Origin: Nostocales cyanobacterium HT-58-2
GTDB taxonomy: Bacteria > Cyanobacteriota > Cyanobacteriia > Cyanobacteriales > Nostocaceae
DNA length: 64,000 bases
Assembly: GCA_002163975.1 (NCBI GenBank)
Contig: CP019636.1
Coordinates: 2,269,001-2,333,000, forward strand
Direction of reading: 5' to 3'
Shown here: positions 26,712 through 36,005 of the stretch, piece after piece
Numbering within the stretch: position 1 is the stretch's first letter
How the letters are laid out: every line of letters begins with the position of its first letter
Position numbers and translations under genes: made by a program
Notes under the pieces: generated by a model
Database searches by the model: none
What the model saw: only the letters and a program-made list of their open reading frames with translations
Told to the model about the DNA's origin: nothing

Positions 26712-27875
26712 ATGCTTGCTCAAGAATTATTTCGCGCTGATGTTCTTGCCAGTTTCGCAGCCAGCGCAAAAGAAGTAGAGGAACTACTGGCTTACAATCA
26801 AAACATCTTTGCTCGCAACACGTTCACCCATCCCGTCAAATTTCCACTTGCACCCGAAGCCCATTTGGTAGCCTGGGAGAAGTACGCTGTTGCAGCAGAC
26901 GGAGCATTTGAAGCACTCAAGCAACGGCTTGTACAGTTCCGGTTTCCCATACTCGAAGGTATTAGCCAAACTGAGGCATACCGCGCTGCTACTCGTAAGG
27001 GTGTTCTAGTGGATGGCATACCAGAGGCGACTGGTTTGGTGCTAAAGCAACCTGAAAAACTCCAGCTAATCATACATCAAAGTTTAGCTGGAGCTATCCC
27101 GGTTTTGGTTGCCCCAAATCGAGAGGACTTTGTTTTTCTGGTACAAGCACTCACCATGCGGAATGAACCAAGTGCAGTCCCTGCTTCTATGGGAGCCTGT
27201 ATAGTTGGTGGGTACAACAACTGGGATAGAATTCGCTCCTATCGGCAACAATGGGAAGCTCAAAATTCTGGCAATTGTTCCGAAAGTAATTGGGCAGCAG
27301 AGTTTAAGCGGATAATACCGCAAAAAGAGCTATATCAGGATCGGTTCATTATTTTGAGTGACGGTCCTTATAGTAACGTTTCAGCCAAGGACATGGGACT
27401 AGAGGAACCCGAATGGCAGCGCCTATCTCTAATAATTCGGCTGGAACATGAATGTACCCACTACTTCACACGTCGCTTGTTTAACTCGATGCGAAACAAT
27501 ATGCTTGATGAACTTATTGCCGACTATAGAGGCATGGTAGCGGCTACAGGACAATATCGAGCCGACTGGTTCTTGCACTTTGTGGGGTTGGAGTCGTTTC
27601 CAAATTACCGAAAAGGAGGCAGGCTAGAAAACTACCTGGGTCAGCCTCCACTTTCCAATGGGGCTTTTAAGATTTTACAGGCGTTAGTCAAAGCTGCTGC
27701 AGAAAATTTGCAGCGCTTTGATGCTAAGTATGCAGATGAGTTAAGAACCGTTAATGGTCAAACCTTTATCTTGATAGCACTGACCTATTTGACATTAGAA
27801 GAATTGGCTTCAGTTGAGGCGAATTCACGTATCCAAAAGACCATAAACCATTTGCAGACAACTCTAATCGATTAA
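26712..27875 (+). CDS. Putative zinc metallopeptidase (HExxH) at end of RiPP locus
   Basis: 387 residues with no signal peptide. It carries HECTH (246-250), an exact HExxH zinc motif, followed by DELIADYRG with E267 and D271, an ExxxD pattern as in gluzincins. The surrounding YFTRRLFNSMRNNML helix supports a zincin fold. I do not recognise the rest (N-terminal helical part; middle segment LVAPNREDFVFLVQAL). It lies 54 bases after the MBL gene in the same direction. It could be the leader peptidase of the RiPP pathway, since no C39-type transporter peptidase is seen nearby. This is inference. Confidence 0.65.
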   Translation: MLAQELFRADVLASFAASAKEVEELLAYNQNIFARNTFTHPVKFPLAPEAHLVAWEKYAVAADGAFEALKQRLVQFRFPILEGISQTEAYRAATRKGVLVDGIPEATGLVLKQPEKLQLIIHQSLAGAIPVLVAPNREDFVFLVQALTMRNEPSAVPASMGACIVGGYNNWDRIRSYRQQWEAQNSGNCSESNWAAEFKRIIPQKELYQDRFIILSDGPYSNVSAKDMGLEEPEWQRLSLIIRLEHECTHYFTRRLFNSMRNNMLDELIADYRGMVAATGQYRADWFLHFVGLESFPNYRKGGRLENYLGQPPLSNGAFKILQALVKAAAENLQRFDAKYADELRTVNGQTFILIALTYLTLEELASVEANSRIQKTINHLQTTLID

Positions 27876-28263
27876 ATTTTGCCCTTATTGACCGAGTATT
27901 ACACAGCAGAGGAATTTGCATCAGACATCTGATAGTGCAAGCGCAAAACATTCTGTTGGGTTGCCAACGGTAAGAGAACTTGAAATTTTACACCAACCAT
28001 CAATTGGCTGTTGTTTTCTTGCACTACCCGTTGCAGGTGGTTGAATTGTCAGGGCTGACCAAGCAACTTGTAAATCCACACAACGTTTCGGTTCGCCATT
28101 GCGACTACGTAGGACAATCGTCTTGGTTGACAATATCACCTAAAACGGAATAAACGCATCTCAAGAGAGAAAAGTCTCAAAGGAAAATAGAAGGAGATGG
28201 TTGTGAAACAAAAATTTAAGTTTGACAAATTAAATGAAATATAATTATAGCAATGGACAAGAC
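27876..28263. other. Intergenic stretch next to dead IS630
   Basis: No supported gene. A leftward 72-codon frame (27921-28139) and an overlapping frame ending LHYQMSDANSSAV look protein-like in pieces, so this may be debris of a broken gene. I could not assign it. Confidence 0.4.
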
Positions 28264-29191
28264 TGTTAGGACATATAGTGAGAAGGTAAAAGAGAAAATT
28301 AAATACAGTCGATGCCAAAACCCTATAGTTATGATTTAAGACAAAAAGTAATCAATGCGATCGTTTGAGATGGCATGAGCAAAACTGAGGCGGTGCAGGT
28401 ATTCCAAATCAGTCGCAACACCATAAACCTATGGCTGCAAAGACGGGCTGAAACTGGAGACTACCAACCCAAGTCGAATCGCCCCAACAAAACAAACGCG
28501 AAAATCACTGATTGGGAAAAGTTTAGCCAGTTTGCGGTGAGACACGGGGACAAGACACAAGCACAAATGGCACAACTTTGACCAGGCAACATCAGTAAGA
28601 GGACAATTTCACGTGGGTTGAAAAGAATAGGTTGGTCTCGAAAAAAAAGACTTATGGATATAGAGAACGGGATGAAGCCAAACGAGTTAATTTTATTCAA
28701 CAATTAGAGAAAATACCAGATTCCCTTCGAGTGTATGTAGATGAATCGGGAATGGATGCACCAGATGATTACTGTTATGGTTGGTGTAAACAAGGTCAGA
28801 GGTTTGAAGCACTTAAGTCAGGACGCAGAACTGGTCGAGTAAATATGATTGCGGCCTATTGTCAACAGCAGTTGATAGCACCATTTACCGTGGAAGGGTT
28901 TTGTAATCCTATAGTTTTTGAAACTTGGGTGTCAACTTGCTTCATTCCTGTACTCAAACCAGGACAGGTGATTATTCTTGATAACGCAACTTTTCATCAC
29001 GGAGGACTTATTGCTGAATTGATTGAGAATGCTGGCTGTCAGTTATTGTATTTGCCTCCTTATTCGCCAGACCTCAACCGCATTGAAAAGTGTTGGGCTT
29101 GGCTCAAAAGTCATATTCGTCATATATTATCTGACTTTCCTGACTTGCGACAAGCTATGGAATCTGTTCTTAAATCTTTTGTGTCCTAACA
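28264..29191 (+). mobile_element. Decayed IS630-family element
   Basis: Inverted ends GTTAGGACA (28265-28273) and TGTCCTAAC (29182-29190) enclose a single damaged transposase gene. The exact outer boundary and the TA target duplication are not clear. Confidence 0.65.
28312..29189 (+). pseudogene. IS630-family transposase, inactivated
   Basis: Translation begins MPKPYSYDLRQKVINAIV, is stopped by TGA at 28366, resumes in frame (GMSKTEAVQVFQISRNTINL, the HTH), and stops again by TGA at 28579. It then shifts frame in a run of eight A near 28641 (nine would restore RKKKTYGY). The DDE domain follows: YVDESGMD, VIILDNATFHHGG and YSPDLNRIEKCWAWLKS hold the three acidic residues. Two stops and one frameshift mean the element is dead. 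Confidence 0.88.
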
Positions 29192-29481
29192 CTACTGGCT
29201 ATCGCTATATCTGCATATCTTAATTTGAGTTAACTTATGTAACTTAATAGGTTGAGTTACAGTGTACTTATGCAGTTTTTACCAGCATGGTTATCACAGG
29301 ATCAGCTTTCTTTGTAAGAAATTATGTGAATTAACTAATTTGCGTACTACAATCTGGGTAAAAAGTGCTGGTTTGCCACACGTCACACATACGCCATTCA
29401 CTAGTCACAGCAACGACACAAGCACAAGTTAAGTTGTTGTTTGTAATTTATGACGAACAAATTCGTTAAACCAGTCAAATT

Positions 29482-30381
29482 ATGTTTTTTCTTGTGGTGG
29501 CAACTACAGGCTGTACCAGCGGTAGTGAGGTGAATTTAGACTTTACGAACCTACGTTGGATTGACGTGATTATTCTGGGCATTGTTCAGGGAATTACAGA
29601 ACTCCTACCAATCAGCAGTACTGCTCATATGCGGATAGTACCTACTCTACTGGGACTGCAAGATCCTGGGTCCGCTTTTTCAGCAGCAATGCAACTGGCT
29701 AGTTTAACAGCTGTTTTAAGTTACTTCTGGCAAGACTTAAAAAAATTGACGGGAGAAACGGTTAGAGCAATTACTGGGCAAGACTATGCATCGAGCTCTT
29801 TTCGGCTCATGCTGGGCTTGTTGTTGGGCACTTTACCCATTGTTGTTGGTGGTTTACTACTCAAGCCAATTCTCAACGCCTGTAACTCTCCACTGCGGGG
29901 GCTCATTGTTATTGGTGCAGCGTCTATTGTCATGTCTTTGCTGCTGGCGATCGCAGAAAAAAGAGGAGGGCGCGAGCGTACTTTTGAAAAAACCACCCTT
30001 TGGGATGGCATTTGGGTTGGGATTGCTCAAGCCTGTGCCTTAATTCCAGGGGTTTCTCGTTCGGGTTCTACCCTCACCGCCGGGCTATTTTTAGGGATGG
30101 AACGGGAGACAGCCGCTAGATTTTCTTTTTTGTTGGGCTTACCCGCCGTCATTTTGGCTGGGGCTGTGGAACTGCACACTCTCTTCAAAGCAGGGCTCAG
30201 TTCAGCTGGTTGGCTGATACTTCTTGTCGGCTTAATCTCCGCGAGCATTTCTGCCTTCATTGCCATTTGGGGACTCCTGCACTACTTGGAAAAACACAGC
30301 ACTTTAATTTTTATCTTCTACCGCTTTGCAATGGGTGTATTTTTGATAGTTGCTGTGCTCACAGGTTGGTTGCCTAATTGA
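29482..30381 (+). CDS. uppP: Undecaprenyl-diphosphate phosphatase UppP
   Basis: 299 residues, multi-pass membrane protein of the BacA/UppP family. It recycles undecaprenyl diphosphate to the monophosphate carrier used for peptidoglycan and surface polysaccharide synthesis. Signature motifs are GIVQGITELLPISSTAHM near the N-terminus and IPGVSRSGSTLTAGLF in the middle. About seven or eight helices are visible. The N-terminus has an extra hydrophobic piece (MFFLVVATTGCTSG), which could be a signal-like extension or mean the true start is further downstream; no strong ribosome site decides it. It stands alone, 300 bases before the NRPS gene. Confidence 0.9.
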   Translation: MFFLVVATTGCTSGSEVNLDFTNLRWIDVIILGIVQGITELLPISSTAHMRIVPTLLGLQDPGSAFSAAMQLASLTAVLSYFWQDLKKLTGETVRAITGQDYASSSFRLMLGLLLGTLPIVVGGLLLKPILNACNSPLRGLIVIGAASIVMSLLLAIAEKRGGRERTFEKTTLWDGIWVGIAQACALIPGVSRSGSTLTAGLFLGMERETAARFSFLLGLPAVILAGAVELHTLFKAGLSSAGWLILLVGLISASISAFIAIWGLLHYLEKHSTLIFIFYRFAMGVFLIVAVLTGWLPN

Positions 30382-30501
30382 GTTAAGTCAGTGCAAATAA
30401 GGTTCACTCGTAAAGACTGTCATTAGTCATTCATTTAGAGCAAGGGTTTGCGACGTTATTTATAAATTTTGATATAGCTCGATTTATTTGGACATATGTA
30501 C

Positions 30502-30600
30502 TTATACCAATTGTCCGAAATCAAGCAACAGATGTAAACACCAAAACCCAGGCTAAATCTGACTTTCGTAATTTTGATTGTGAATTTTGAATTGGTATTA
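30502..30600. repeat. 99-bp MITE-like repeat (ATACCAATT ends)
   Basis: TTATACCAATT at the left and AATTGGTATTA at the right form 10-of-11 inverted ends around an AT-rich centre. Such ATACCAATT-bounded repeats are common in cyanobacterial intergenic DNA. Confidence 0.5.
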
Positions 30601-30680
30601 CTCCTAGGTTGCACTTATCTTTGCAGCCAAGTTAACGACCAGCTAAAGAAATTTGTTGATTAGAAATTAAACATCATCAT

Positions 30681-33600
30681 ATGGAAATTGAACATCGTCT
30701 TTGGGACACACCATACTATTCAAACACTGATTCCATCAATGCTGAATTTGACAACGTAGAAATACCACCACAACGTCTTCACTACTTTTTTGAAAGACGA
30801 TGTGATACCGATCCCGACGCTATTGCAGTCATCGGCGATACAGAGTGTCTTAGCTACGCGGAGCTTGACGCACGAGCTAACCAGTTGGCTAATTATCTTT
30901 TGCGTAGAGGTATCAGTTCAGGTAACAGGGTTGGTATTTTGCTTGAACGCTCGGTTAACACTTATGTGGCACTGCTTGCGATACTAAAATGTAGTGCTGC
31001 CTTTGTGCCGCTTGACCCGTCTTTTCCTCAAGACAGGATTGCCTTCATTGCTGAAAATGCTTCCCTCAATTTGTTGGTAACAACCAGTCAGTTTGATGAC
31101 ATAACTGCTGGAGTATCCTGCCAAGTCTTGTTCCTTGATACTATAGCAGCAGCGATTGCGATTCAGCCAGCAAACCGTATTGCAATTGCCGATATCACAG
31201 ACGAACTTTGCTACATCATTTATACCTCAGGCTCTACTGGTCGTCCGAAAGGGGTTGCAGTTAATCATTCGAGCATCTGCAATTTTCTCACGGTCTGCAC
31301 ACCTATTTACGGTATTGCCTGCAAGGATCGGGTCTATCAAGGTATGACTATTGCCTTTGACTTCTCAATTGAGGAAATTTGGCCTACCTTTATCGTCGGT
31401 GCAACGTTAGTCGCTGGTCCAACCAATCACCGACGGCTTGGCTCTGAACTCACTGATTTTCTGATTGAGCAGGAGATCACAGTGTTGTATTGTGTACCCA
31501 CACTGTTGGCAACTATTGATCGTGATGTGCCTTTACTGCGGACTTTGATAGTTGGCGGTGAAGCGTGTCCCCAAGATTTAGTAAAACGCTGGAGTCGTCC
31601 TGATCGGCGGATGCTTAATACTTACGGACCGACTGAAGCAACAGTCACTGCACTCTGGACAGAACTCCTTCCTGATAAGCCAGTGACAATCGGCAGACCC
31701 CTACCCACTTATAGCGTCTATATTCTGGATGAGCAGTTGCATCCAGTTCCTGTAGGAGAAGCGGGGGAAATCTGCATTGGCGGTATTGGTGTTGCACAAG
31801 GTTACGTCAACTTACCGGAACAAACCACCGCCAAGTTTGTCTACAATCCATTTGAGCAGAACTATCCTCAAACAAGGTTGTACCGGACGGGGGATCTGGG
31901 ACGAGTCACACTCAACGGTGAGATTGAATATTTAGGACGCATTGACACTCAAGTCAAAATTAGGGGTTACCGCATCGAATTGACAGAAATTGAGACAGTT
32001 TTGTTGGAAACGCCGGATGTTGAAAACGCTATTGTCTCGCTGGTGTCTCTTAATACAAGCGTTCAGGAATTGGTTGCCTACATCACGCTGCGTTTTCCTG
32101 TTGCTGATTCTCAAGAACTGAAAAATCGTTTGCATACAACGCTAAGCCACCGCTTACCCAATTACATGGTGCCAGCTTTTATCGAAATTCTGGACTCCAT
32201 TCCGACGCTACCCAACGGTAAAGCAGATCGATCAAAGCTACCTGTGCCAAAAGAGCGGGTACAACGCCAGCAGCGCAGTGATCAGCTTACGCTGCCCGTC
32301 ACCTTATCAAAGGAGGAATCGGCGATCGCCAACATCTGGCAAAAGCTCTTTCCCCACACCCAAATTTCCATAGACGATGACTTCTTCCTCGATCTGGGAG
32401 GACACTCTCTTTTGGCTGCCAGTCTAGTCTCTCAATTGCGAGAACGACCTGAGTTTAGTCACGTCTCCATGCTTGACGTCTACCAATGTCCTACCATTGC
32501 TGAATTAGCAGCCCGGTTGACACAACAAACAGCTTTGCCAAACGTTCCAACTGCCACTCTCCCTTTCCATCATACGAGTAAGAGACGCTACCTGGTAAGC
32601 GTAACCATTCAGGCTTTAGGGCTGATAGTCATTCTATTTTGCTTTGCCTTACAGTGGTTGCTACCTTATCTAACCTACAGTTGGGCGCAGGAGAACGACC
32701 TCGGTAATTTTGAGTCCGCTGTGTTGTCCGTGGTTGCTTTAGCAGCGATCATTCCCTTGATGCTTGGGTTCTCCATTGCTGTGAAGTGGCTACTTCTGGG
32801 ACGAGTGAAGCCAGGAAAGTATCCGCTTTGGGGCAGTTTTTACTTGCGCTGGTGGTTTGTCAATATCTTGCTATCGATTACACCATCCCACTTCTTGAGT
32901 GGTACTCCCTTGCTCAATATCTACTACCGACTGCTAGGAGCTAAGATCGGAACCAATGTTTACCTGAGTTCTGTCGATATTAGTGTTCCCGATTTGGTGA
33001 GTATCGGCGCAGATAGTAGCCTTGGCTATGAAGTAGGATTGCTAAATGCTACTGTGGAACAAGGTTGGCTAAAAATTGGTTCGATTAAGATTGGCAATCG
33101 TTGCTTTGTCGGTGCTGGTGCTGTACTAAGCGCAAACACGATCATGGAAGAAAATGCCAGTCTGGAGGATTTATCGATGCTGCCGTCGCTGCAACGAATT
33201 CCAGCAAGGGAAGTTTGGGCTGGTTCTCCTGCTGTTAAAGTAGGAATCAACTCGAGCAAAATGGTATCTCGTCCTGCCCGACTGCGACGAATTTATTTTG
33301 GCACTTTCCAGGCAATTTTATTGCTGACTCTACCGATTTTGGAACTTATACCAATTCTTCCTGGAGTCGAGCAAATGTACTCCATCAGTGATGAGCAACA
33401 TTGGCTGCTCTTCTCACCTTTGATAGCCTTATCGTTTGTCATTTTGATGGCATTACAAATTGCCGCACTTAAGTGGTTAATCGTTGGACGTGTCAAACCT
33501 GGATCATGTCGGCTAGATAGTCATCGTTACCTGAGACTGTGGTATGTCGATAAGCTGATGGCATTGAGCCTCGATATTATTCGTCCACTTTACGCGACGC

Positions 33601-34673
33601 TGTATCTGCTGCCTTGGTATCGCCTGCTAGGAGCAAAGCTAGGATGGCGAGCAGAAATCTCTACACCATCTTCTTTGGTTCCCGATTTAGTGACAATCGG
33701 CGATGAAAGCTTTATTGCAGATGGTGTGATTATGGGTGTACCTAGAGTTGAGCGTGGACGGATGTATTTGGAATCGACACGGATTGGTAAGCGTGCCTTC
33801 ATTGGTAATAGTGCCTTACTGCCAGCAGGCGTGATCATTGGCGATGACACCCTTATTGGCTGTATGTCCGTTCCTCCCGCCGATAAAACCTTAGTTGCTA
33901 AACCCGATACCTCCTGGTTCGGTTCCCCAGCCATTAACCTACCACAACGGCAAATTGTCCAGGGTTTTTCAGTGGAATCGACCTACAAGCCAACATTAGC
34001 TCTGGTACTGCAACGCATAGGCTTTGAGACAGTTCGAGTGCTGTTCTCTCTTACCTGCATCGTGGTTCTCAGTTCAGTATTAATTAATACAATGATTACG
34101 CTGAGCGATGATTGGGATGAATCAGTATTGATATTCATGTTGCCGTTCCTGTATCTCGGTTTTGGACTAGCAGCCACGGGGATCACCATCATTGCTAAAT
34201 GGCTGATCATCGGTCGGTATAAATCGACAGAACGTCCTCTGTGGTCGAACTTCGTGTTTCGTTCGGAACTAGTTACTTGTATCCATGAAACCTTGGCAGT
34301 TCCGTTACTGGTGAATATGCTGCGAGGTACTCCCTTTATTAACTGGTATCTTCGCTTGATGGGCTGCAAAATTGGCAAACAGGTTTATACCGATACCACC
34401 GATGTCACCGAATTTGACACAATTGAGGTTGGCAATGATGCCGCACTCAATGGTGATTGTGGTTTGCAAACCCACCTGTTTGAAGACCGTGTGATGAAGA
34501 TATCAACTGTGACGATTAGCGATCGCTGTTCAGTAGGCAGTAGTGCGATCGTTCTCTACGATACTGTCATGGAACCAGATTCCAGTCTGGGCAACCTGTC
34601 CATGCTGATGAAAGGTGAATCCCTACCTGCTCATTCTTCTTGGGTGGGTTCTCCTGCCAGGATTGCTGAGTAG
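30681..34673 (+). CDS. Pls/PosA-type membrane NRPS (A-PCP plus three membrane/beta-helix repeats)
   Basis: 1330 residues. An adenylation domain (about 25-540) shows YIIYTSGSTGRPKGVAVNH, AFDFSIEEIWPTF, NTYGPTEATVTALW, YRTGDLGRV and LPNGKADRSK. A carrier domain (about 550-630) has DDFFLDLGGHSLLAASL. From about 640 on there are three tandem units. Each has membrane helices followed by a left-handed beta-helix-like acyltransferase part (SIGADSSLGYE, TIGDESFIADG, EVGNDAALNGD). This is the architecture of Pls, the epsilon-poly-lysine synthetase, and PosA-like enzymes. These build homopolymers without condensation or thioesterase domains. Aligned by eye to PheA, the specificity residues read D-F-E-Y-I-G-T-V-T-K. 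The Glu at the third position with G-T-V resembles codes for basic amino acids such as lysine. The product is unproven. An M55 peptidase gene follows. Confidence 0.88.
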   Translation: MEIEHRLWDTPYYSNTDSINAEFDNVEIPPQRLHYFFERRCDTDPDAIAVIGDTECLSYAELDARANQLANYLLRRGISSGNRVGILLERSVNTYVALLAILKCSAAFVPLDPSFPQDRIAFIAENASLNLLVTTSQFDDITAGVSCQVLFLDTIAAAIAIQPANRIAIADITDELCYIIYTSGSTGRPKGVAVNHSSICNFLTVCTPIYGIACKDRVYQGMTIAFDFSIEEIWPTFIVGATLVAGPTNHRRLGSELTDFLIEQEITVLYCVPTLLATIDRDVPLLRTLIVGGEACPQDLVKRWSRPDRRMLNTYGPTEATVTALWTELLPDKPVTIGRPLPTYSVYILDEQLHPVPVGEAGEICIGGIGVAQGYVNLPEQTTAKFVYNPFEQNYPQTRLYRTGDLGRVTLNGEIEYLGRIDTQVKIRGYRIELTEIETVLLETPDVENAIVSLVSLNTSVQELVAYITLRFPVADSQELKNRLHTTLSHRLPNYMVPAFIEILDSIPTLPNGKADRSKLPVPKERVQRQQRSDQLTLPVTLSKEESAIANIWQKLFPHTQISIDDDFFLDLGGHSLLAASLVSQLRERPEFSHVSMLDVYQCPTIAELAARLTQQTALPNVPTATLPFHHTSKRRYLVSVTIQALGLIVILFCFALQWLLPYLTYSWAQENDLGNFESAVLSVVALAAIIPLMLGFSIAVKWLLLGRVKPGKYPLWGSFYLRWWFVNILLSITPSHFLSGTPLLNIYYRLLGAKIGTNVYLSSVDISVPDLVSIGADSSLGYEVGLLNATVEQGWLKIGSIKIGNRCFVGAGAVLSANTIMEENASLEDLSMLPSLQRIPAREVWAGSPAVKVGINSSKMVSRPARLRRIYFGTFQAILLLTLPILELIPILPGVEQMYSISDEQHWLLFSPLIALSFVILMALQIAALKWLIVGRVKPGSCRLDSHRYLRLWYVDKLMALSLDIIRPLYATLYLLPWYRLLGAKLGWRAEISTPSSLVPDLVTIGDESFIADGVIMGVPRVERGRMYLESTRIGKRAFIGNSALLPAGVIIGDDTLIGCMSVPPADKTLVAKPDTSWFGSPAINLPQRQIVQGFSVESTYKPTLALVLQRIGFETVRVLFSLTCIVVLSSVLINTMITLSDDWDESVLIFMLPFLYLGFGLAATGITIIAKWLIIGRYKSTERPLWSNFVFRSELVTCIHETLAVPLLVNMLRGTPFINWYLRLMGCKIGKQVYTDTTDVTEFDTIEVGNDAALNGDCGLQTHLFEDRVMKISTVTISDRCSVGSSAIVLYDTVMEPDSSLGNLSMLMKGESLPAHSSWVGSPARIAE

Positions 34674-34683
34674 GAGCACTAAG

Positions 34684-34790
34684 CTATAGGAATCCGATTT
34701 GATTTTTGAAAAGCCAAGCTGGCTGAAAAGTTACCGAACAGGTTTTTGGTTCTTACTATTTTTAGCAAGACTCAAGTCAGATTCCCATAG
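34684..34790. repeat. 107-bp MITE-like repeat between NRPS and peptidase genes
   Basis: CTATAGGAATCCGATTTGA at the left and its imperfect inverse (TCAAGTCAGATTCCCATAG) at the right give about 16 of 19 matching end bases. A related left end (CTATAGGATTTCTATTTGAT) occurs at 21200 after the FHA-PrsW gene, without a matching right end. The 70-codon frame that crosses this repeat is not considered a gene. Confidence 0.5.
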
Positions 34791-34929
34791 ACAACAATCA
34801 GGCATTGCTGAATCAAGGGATGATTTCGCAAGTGATAAAATCTCTTCCCCTACCTCCCCTGCCTACTCAATTCATCCCACTATTCTGCAACGCCAACAAT
34901 CAATATTATGAAGTGGTCTATGGTGGTCT

Positions 34930-35727
34930 ATGAAAATTTATATCAGTGCAGATCTTGAAGGAATTACCGGAATTAGCCACTGGGATGAAGCGACTCTGAG
35001 TAAACAAGAATACGAGATCTTTCAAGAGCAAATGACCCGTGAAGTCACTGCAGCCTGCGAAGGGGCAATAGCTGCTGGCGCAACTGAGATTATTGTTAAG
35101 GATGCCCATGACACAGGCAGAAATCTTGATCCCTATCAATTGCCTTATCCAGCACAACTTATTAGAGGATGGAGTGGACATCCCTACAATATGGTTCAAG
35201 AGTTAAATAGCAGCTTTAGTGCATTAATTTTGATTGGCTACCACTCACGATCTGGGTCTGGCAAAAATCCTCTGGCGCATACTTTGAGTGAAGAATTAAA
35301 CTGTATTCTGCTAAATGGTCAACCGATTGCCGAGTTCCATTTAGTAGCAATGACTGCTGCCTATGAGAGAGTTCCTGTCGTATTTGTGTCTGGAGATTCT
35401 GGTGTGTGTCAAGCTGTAAAAGTTTATGACACAAACATTAAAACACTTACTACTAACAAGGGAATCGGTGAGTCTGTGTGGGCGATTCATCCTGAGGAAA
35501 CTATTAGGCAAATTCAAGCAGGTGTAGAAAGCGCATTGCAGTACCTACATCAAATTCAGGTGAAACCTTTACCTGAGAATTTTAAGCTTGAAGTGGAATA
35601 CAAGCATCCACCCGATGCTTACGAAAATTCCTTTTATCCAGGAGCAAAACTACAAGGCGAGCAATCAGTTCTGTTCGAGACAGATGATTGGTTCGAGGTA
35701 ATACGTACACTTTGCTTTATTGTTTGA
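34930..35727 (+). CDS. M55-family D-aminopeptidase (DppA-like)
   Basis: 265 residues. Family M55 peptidases are zinc-dependent and release D- or other N-terminal residues from small peptides. Visible motifs are ISADLEGITG (metal Asp and Glu, residues 8 and 10), VKDAHDTGRNLD (Asp/His), GYHSRSGSGKNPLAHT (His ligands) and AEFHLVAMTAA with VSGDSGVC. The length is normal. It follows the Pls-type NRPS in the same direction with a MITE between. Poly-lysine synthetase genes in other bacteria are often paired with a polymer-degrading peptidase, so it may trim, recycle or give self-protection against the NRPS product. A general peptide-salvage role is the alternative. Confidence 0.87.
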   Translation: MKIYISADLEGITGISHWDEATLSKQEYEIFQEQMTREVTAACEGAIAAGATEIIVKDAHDTGRNLDPYQLPYPAQLIRGWSGHPYNMVQELNSSFSALILIGYHSRSGSGKNPLAHTLSEELNCILLNGQPIAEFHLVAMTAAYERVPVVFVSGDSGVCQAVKVYDTNIKTLTTNKGIGESVWAIHPEETIRQIQAGVESALQYLHQIQVKPLPENFKLEVEYKHPPDAYENSFYPGAKLQGEQSVLFETDDWFEVIRTLCFIV

Positions 35728-35880
35728 TTGCTTGTTGATTGGACTTTGGACAAAAAAGAAGGATAATAAATCCGTTTTTGTTTGAGGAGATTTTACTGAA
35801 TTACTGTAAGGGTTATAAATACTATATCCCTCCCAATATTTGACTGCTCTGATAAATGAATCCTCGCCTCAACAATAAAA

Positions 35881-35951
35881 GCGGGTGATGGGACTCGAAC
35901 CCACGACATTCAGCTTGGGAAGCTGACGTTCTACCACTGAACTACGCCCGC
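35881..35951 (-). tRNA. tRNA-Gly (anticodon CCC)
   Basis: The reverse strand starts GCGGGCGTAGTTCAGTGG and ends GGGTTCGAGTCCCATCACCCGC. The acceptor stem pairs GCGGGCG/CACCCGC with one mismatch or wobble. The anticodon arm is TCAGC-TTCCCAA-GCTGA, giving anticodon CCC. The T-arm GTGGG-TTCGAGT-CCCAT is intact. CCA is not encoded. Confidence 0.92.
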
Positions 35952-36005
35952 AAATGGCTGATTTTAAAACAAGTTTATCAGCCATTTTAACATTATTTGT
36001 TCATT

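Noticed and set aside
27921..28139. IS4-type transposase fragment on the minus strand
   Set aside because: A loose resemblance of a few residues only; an overlapping frame looks equally protein-like, so no assignment is made.
28312..29189. Programmed frameshifting as an explanation for the IS630 break at the A-run
   Set aside because: Two additional in-frame stop codons upstream make the gene dead regardless of the A-run.
34699..34911. 70-codon ORF after the Pls-type NRPS
   Set aside because: It crosses a MITE-like inverted repeat and has no ribosome site or domain.
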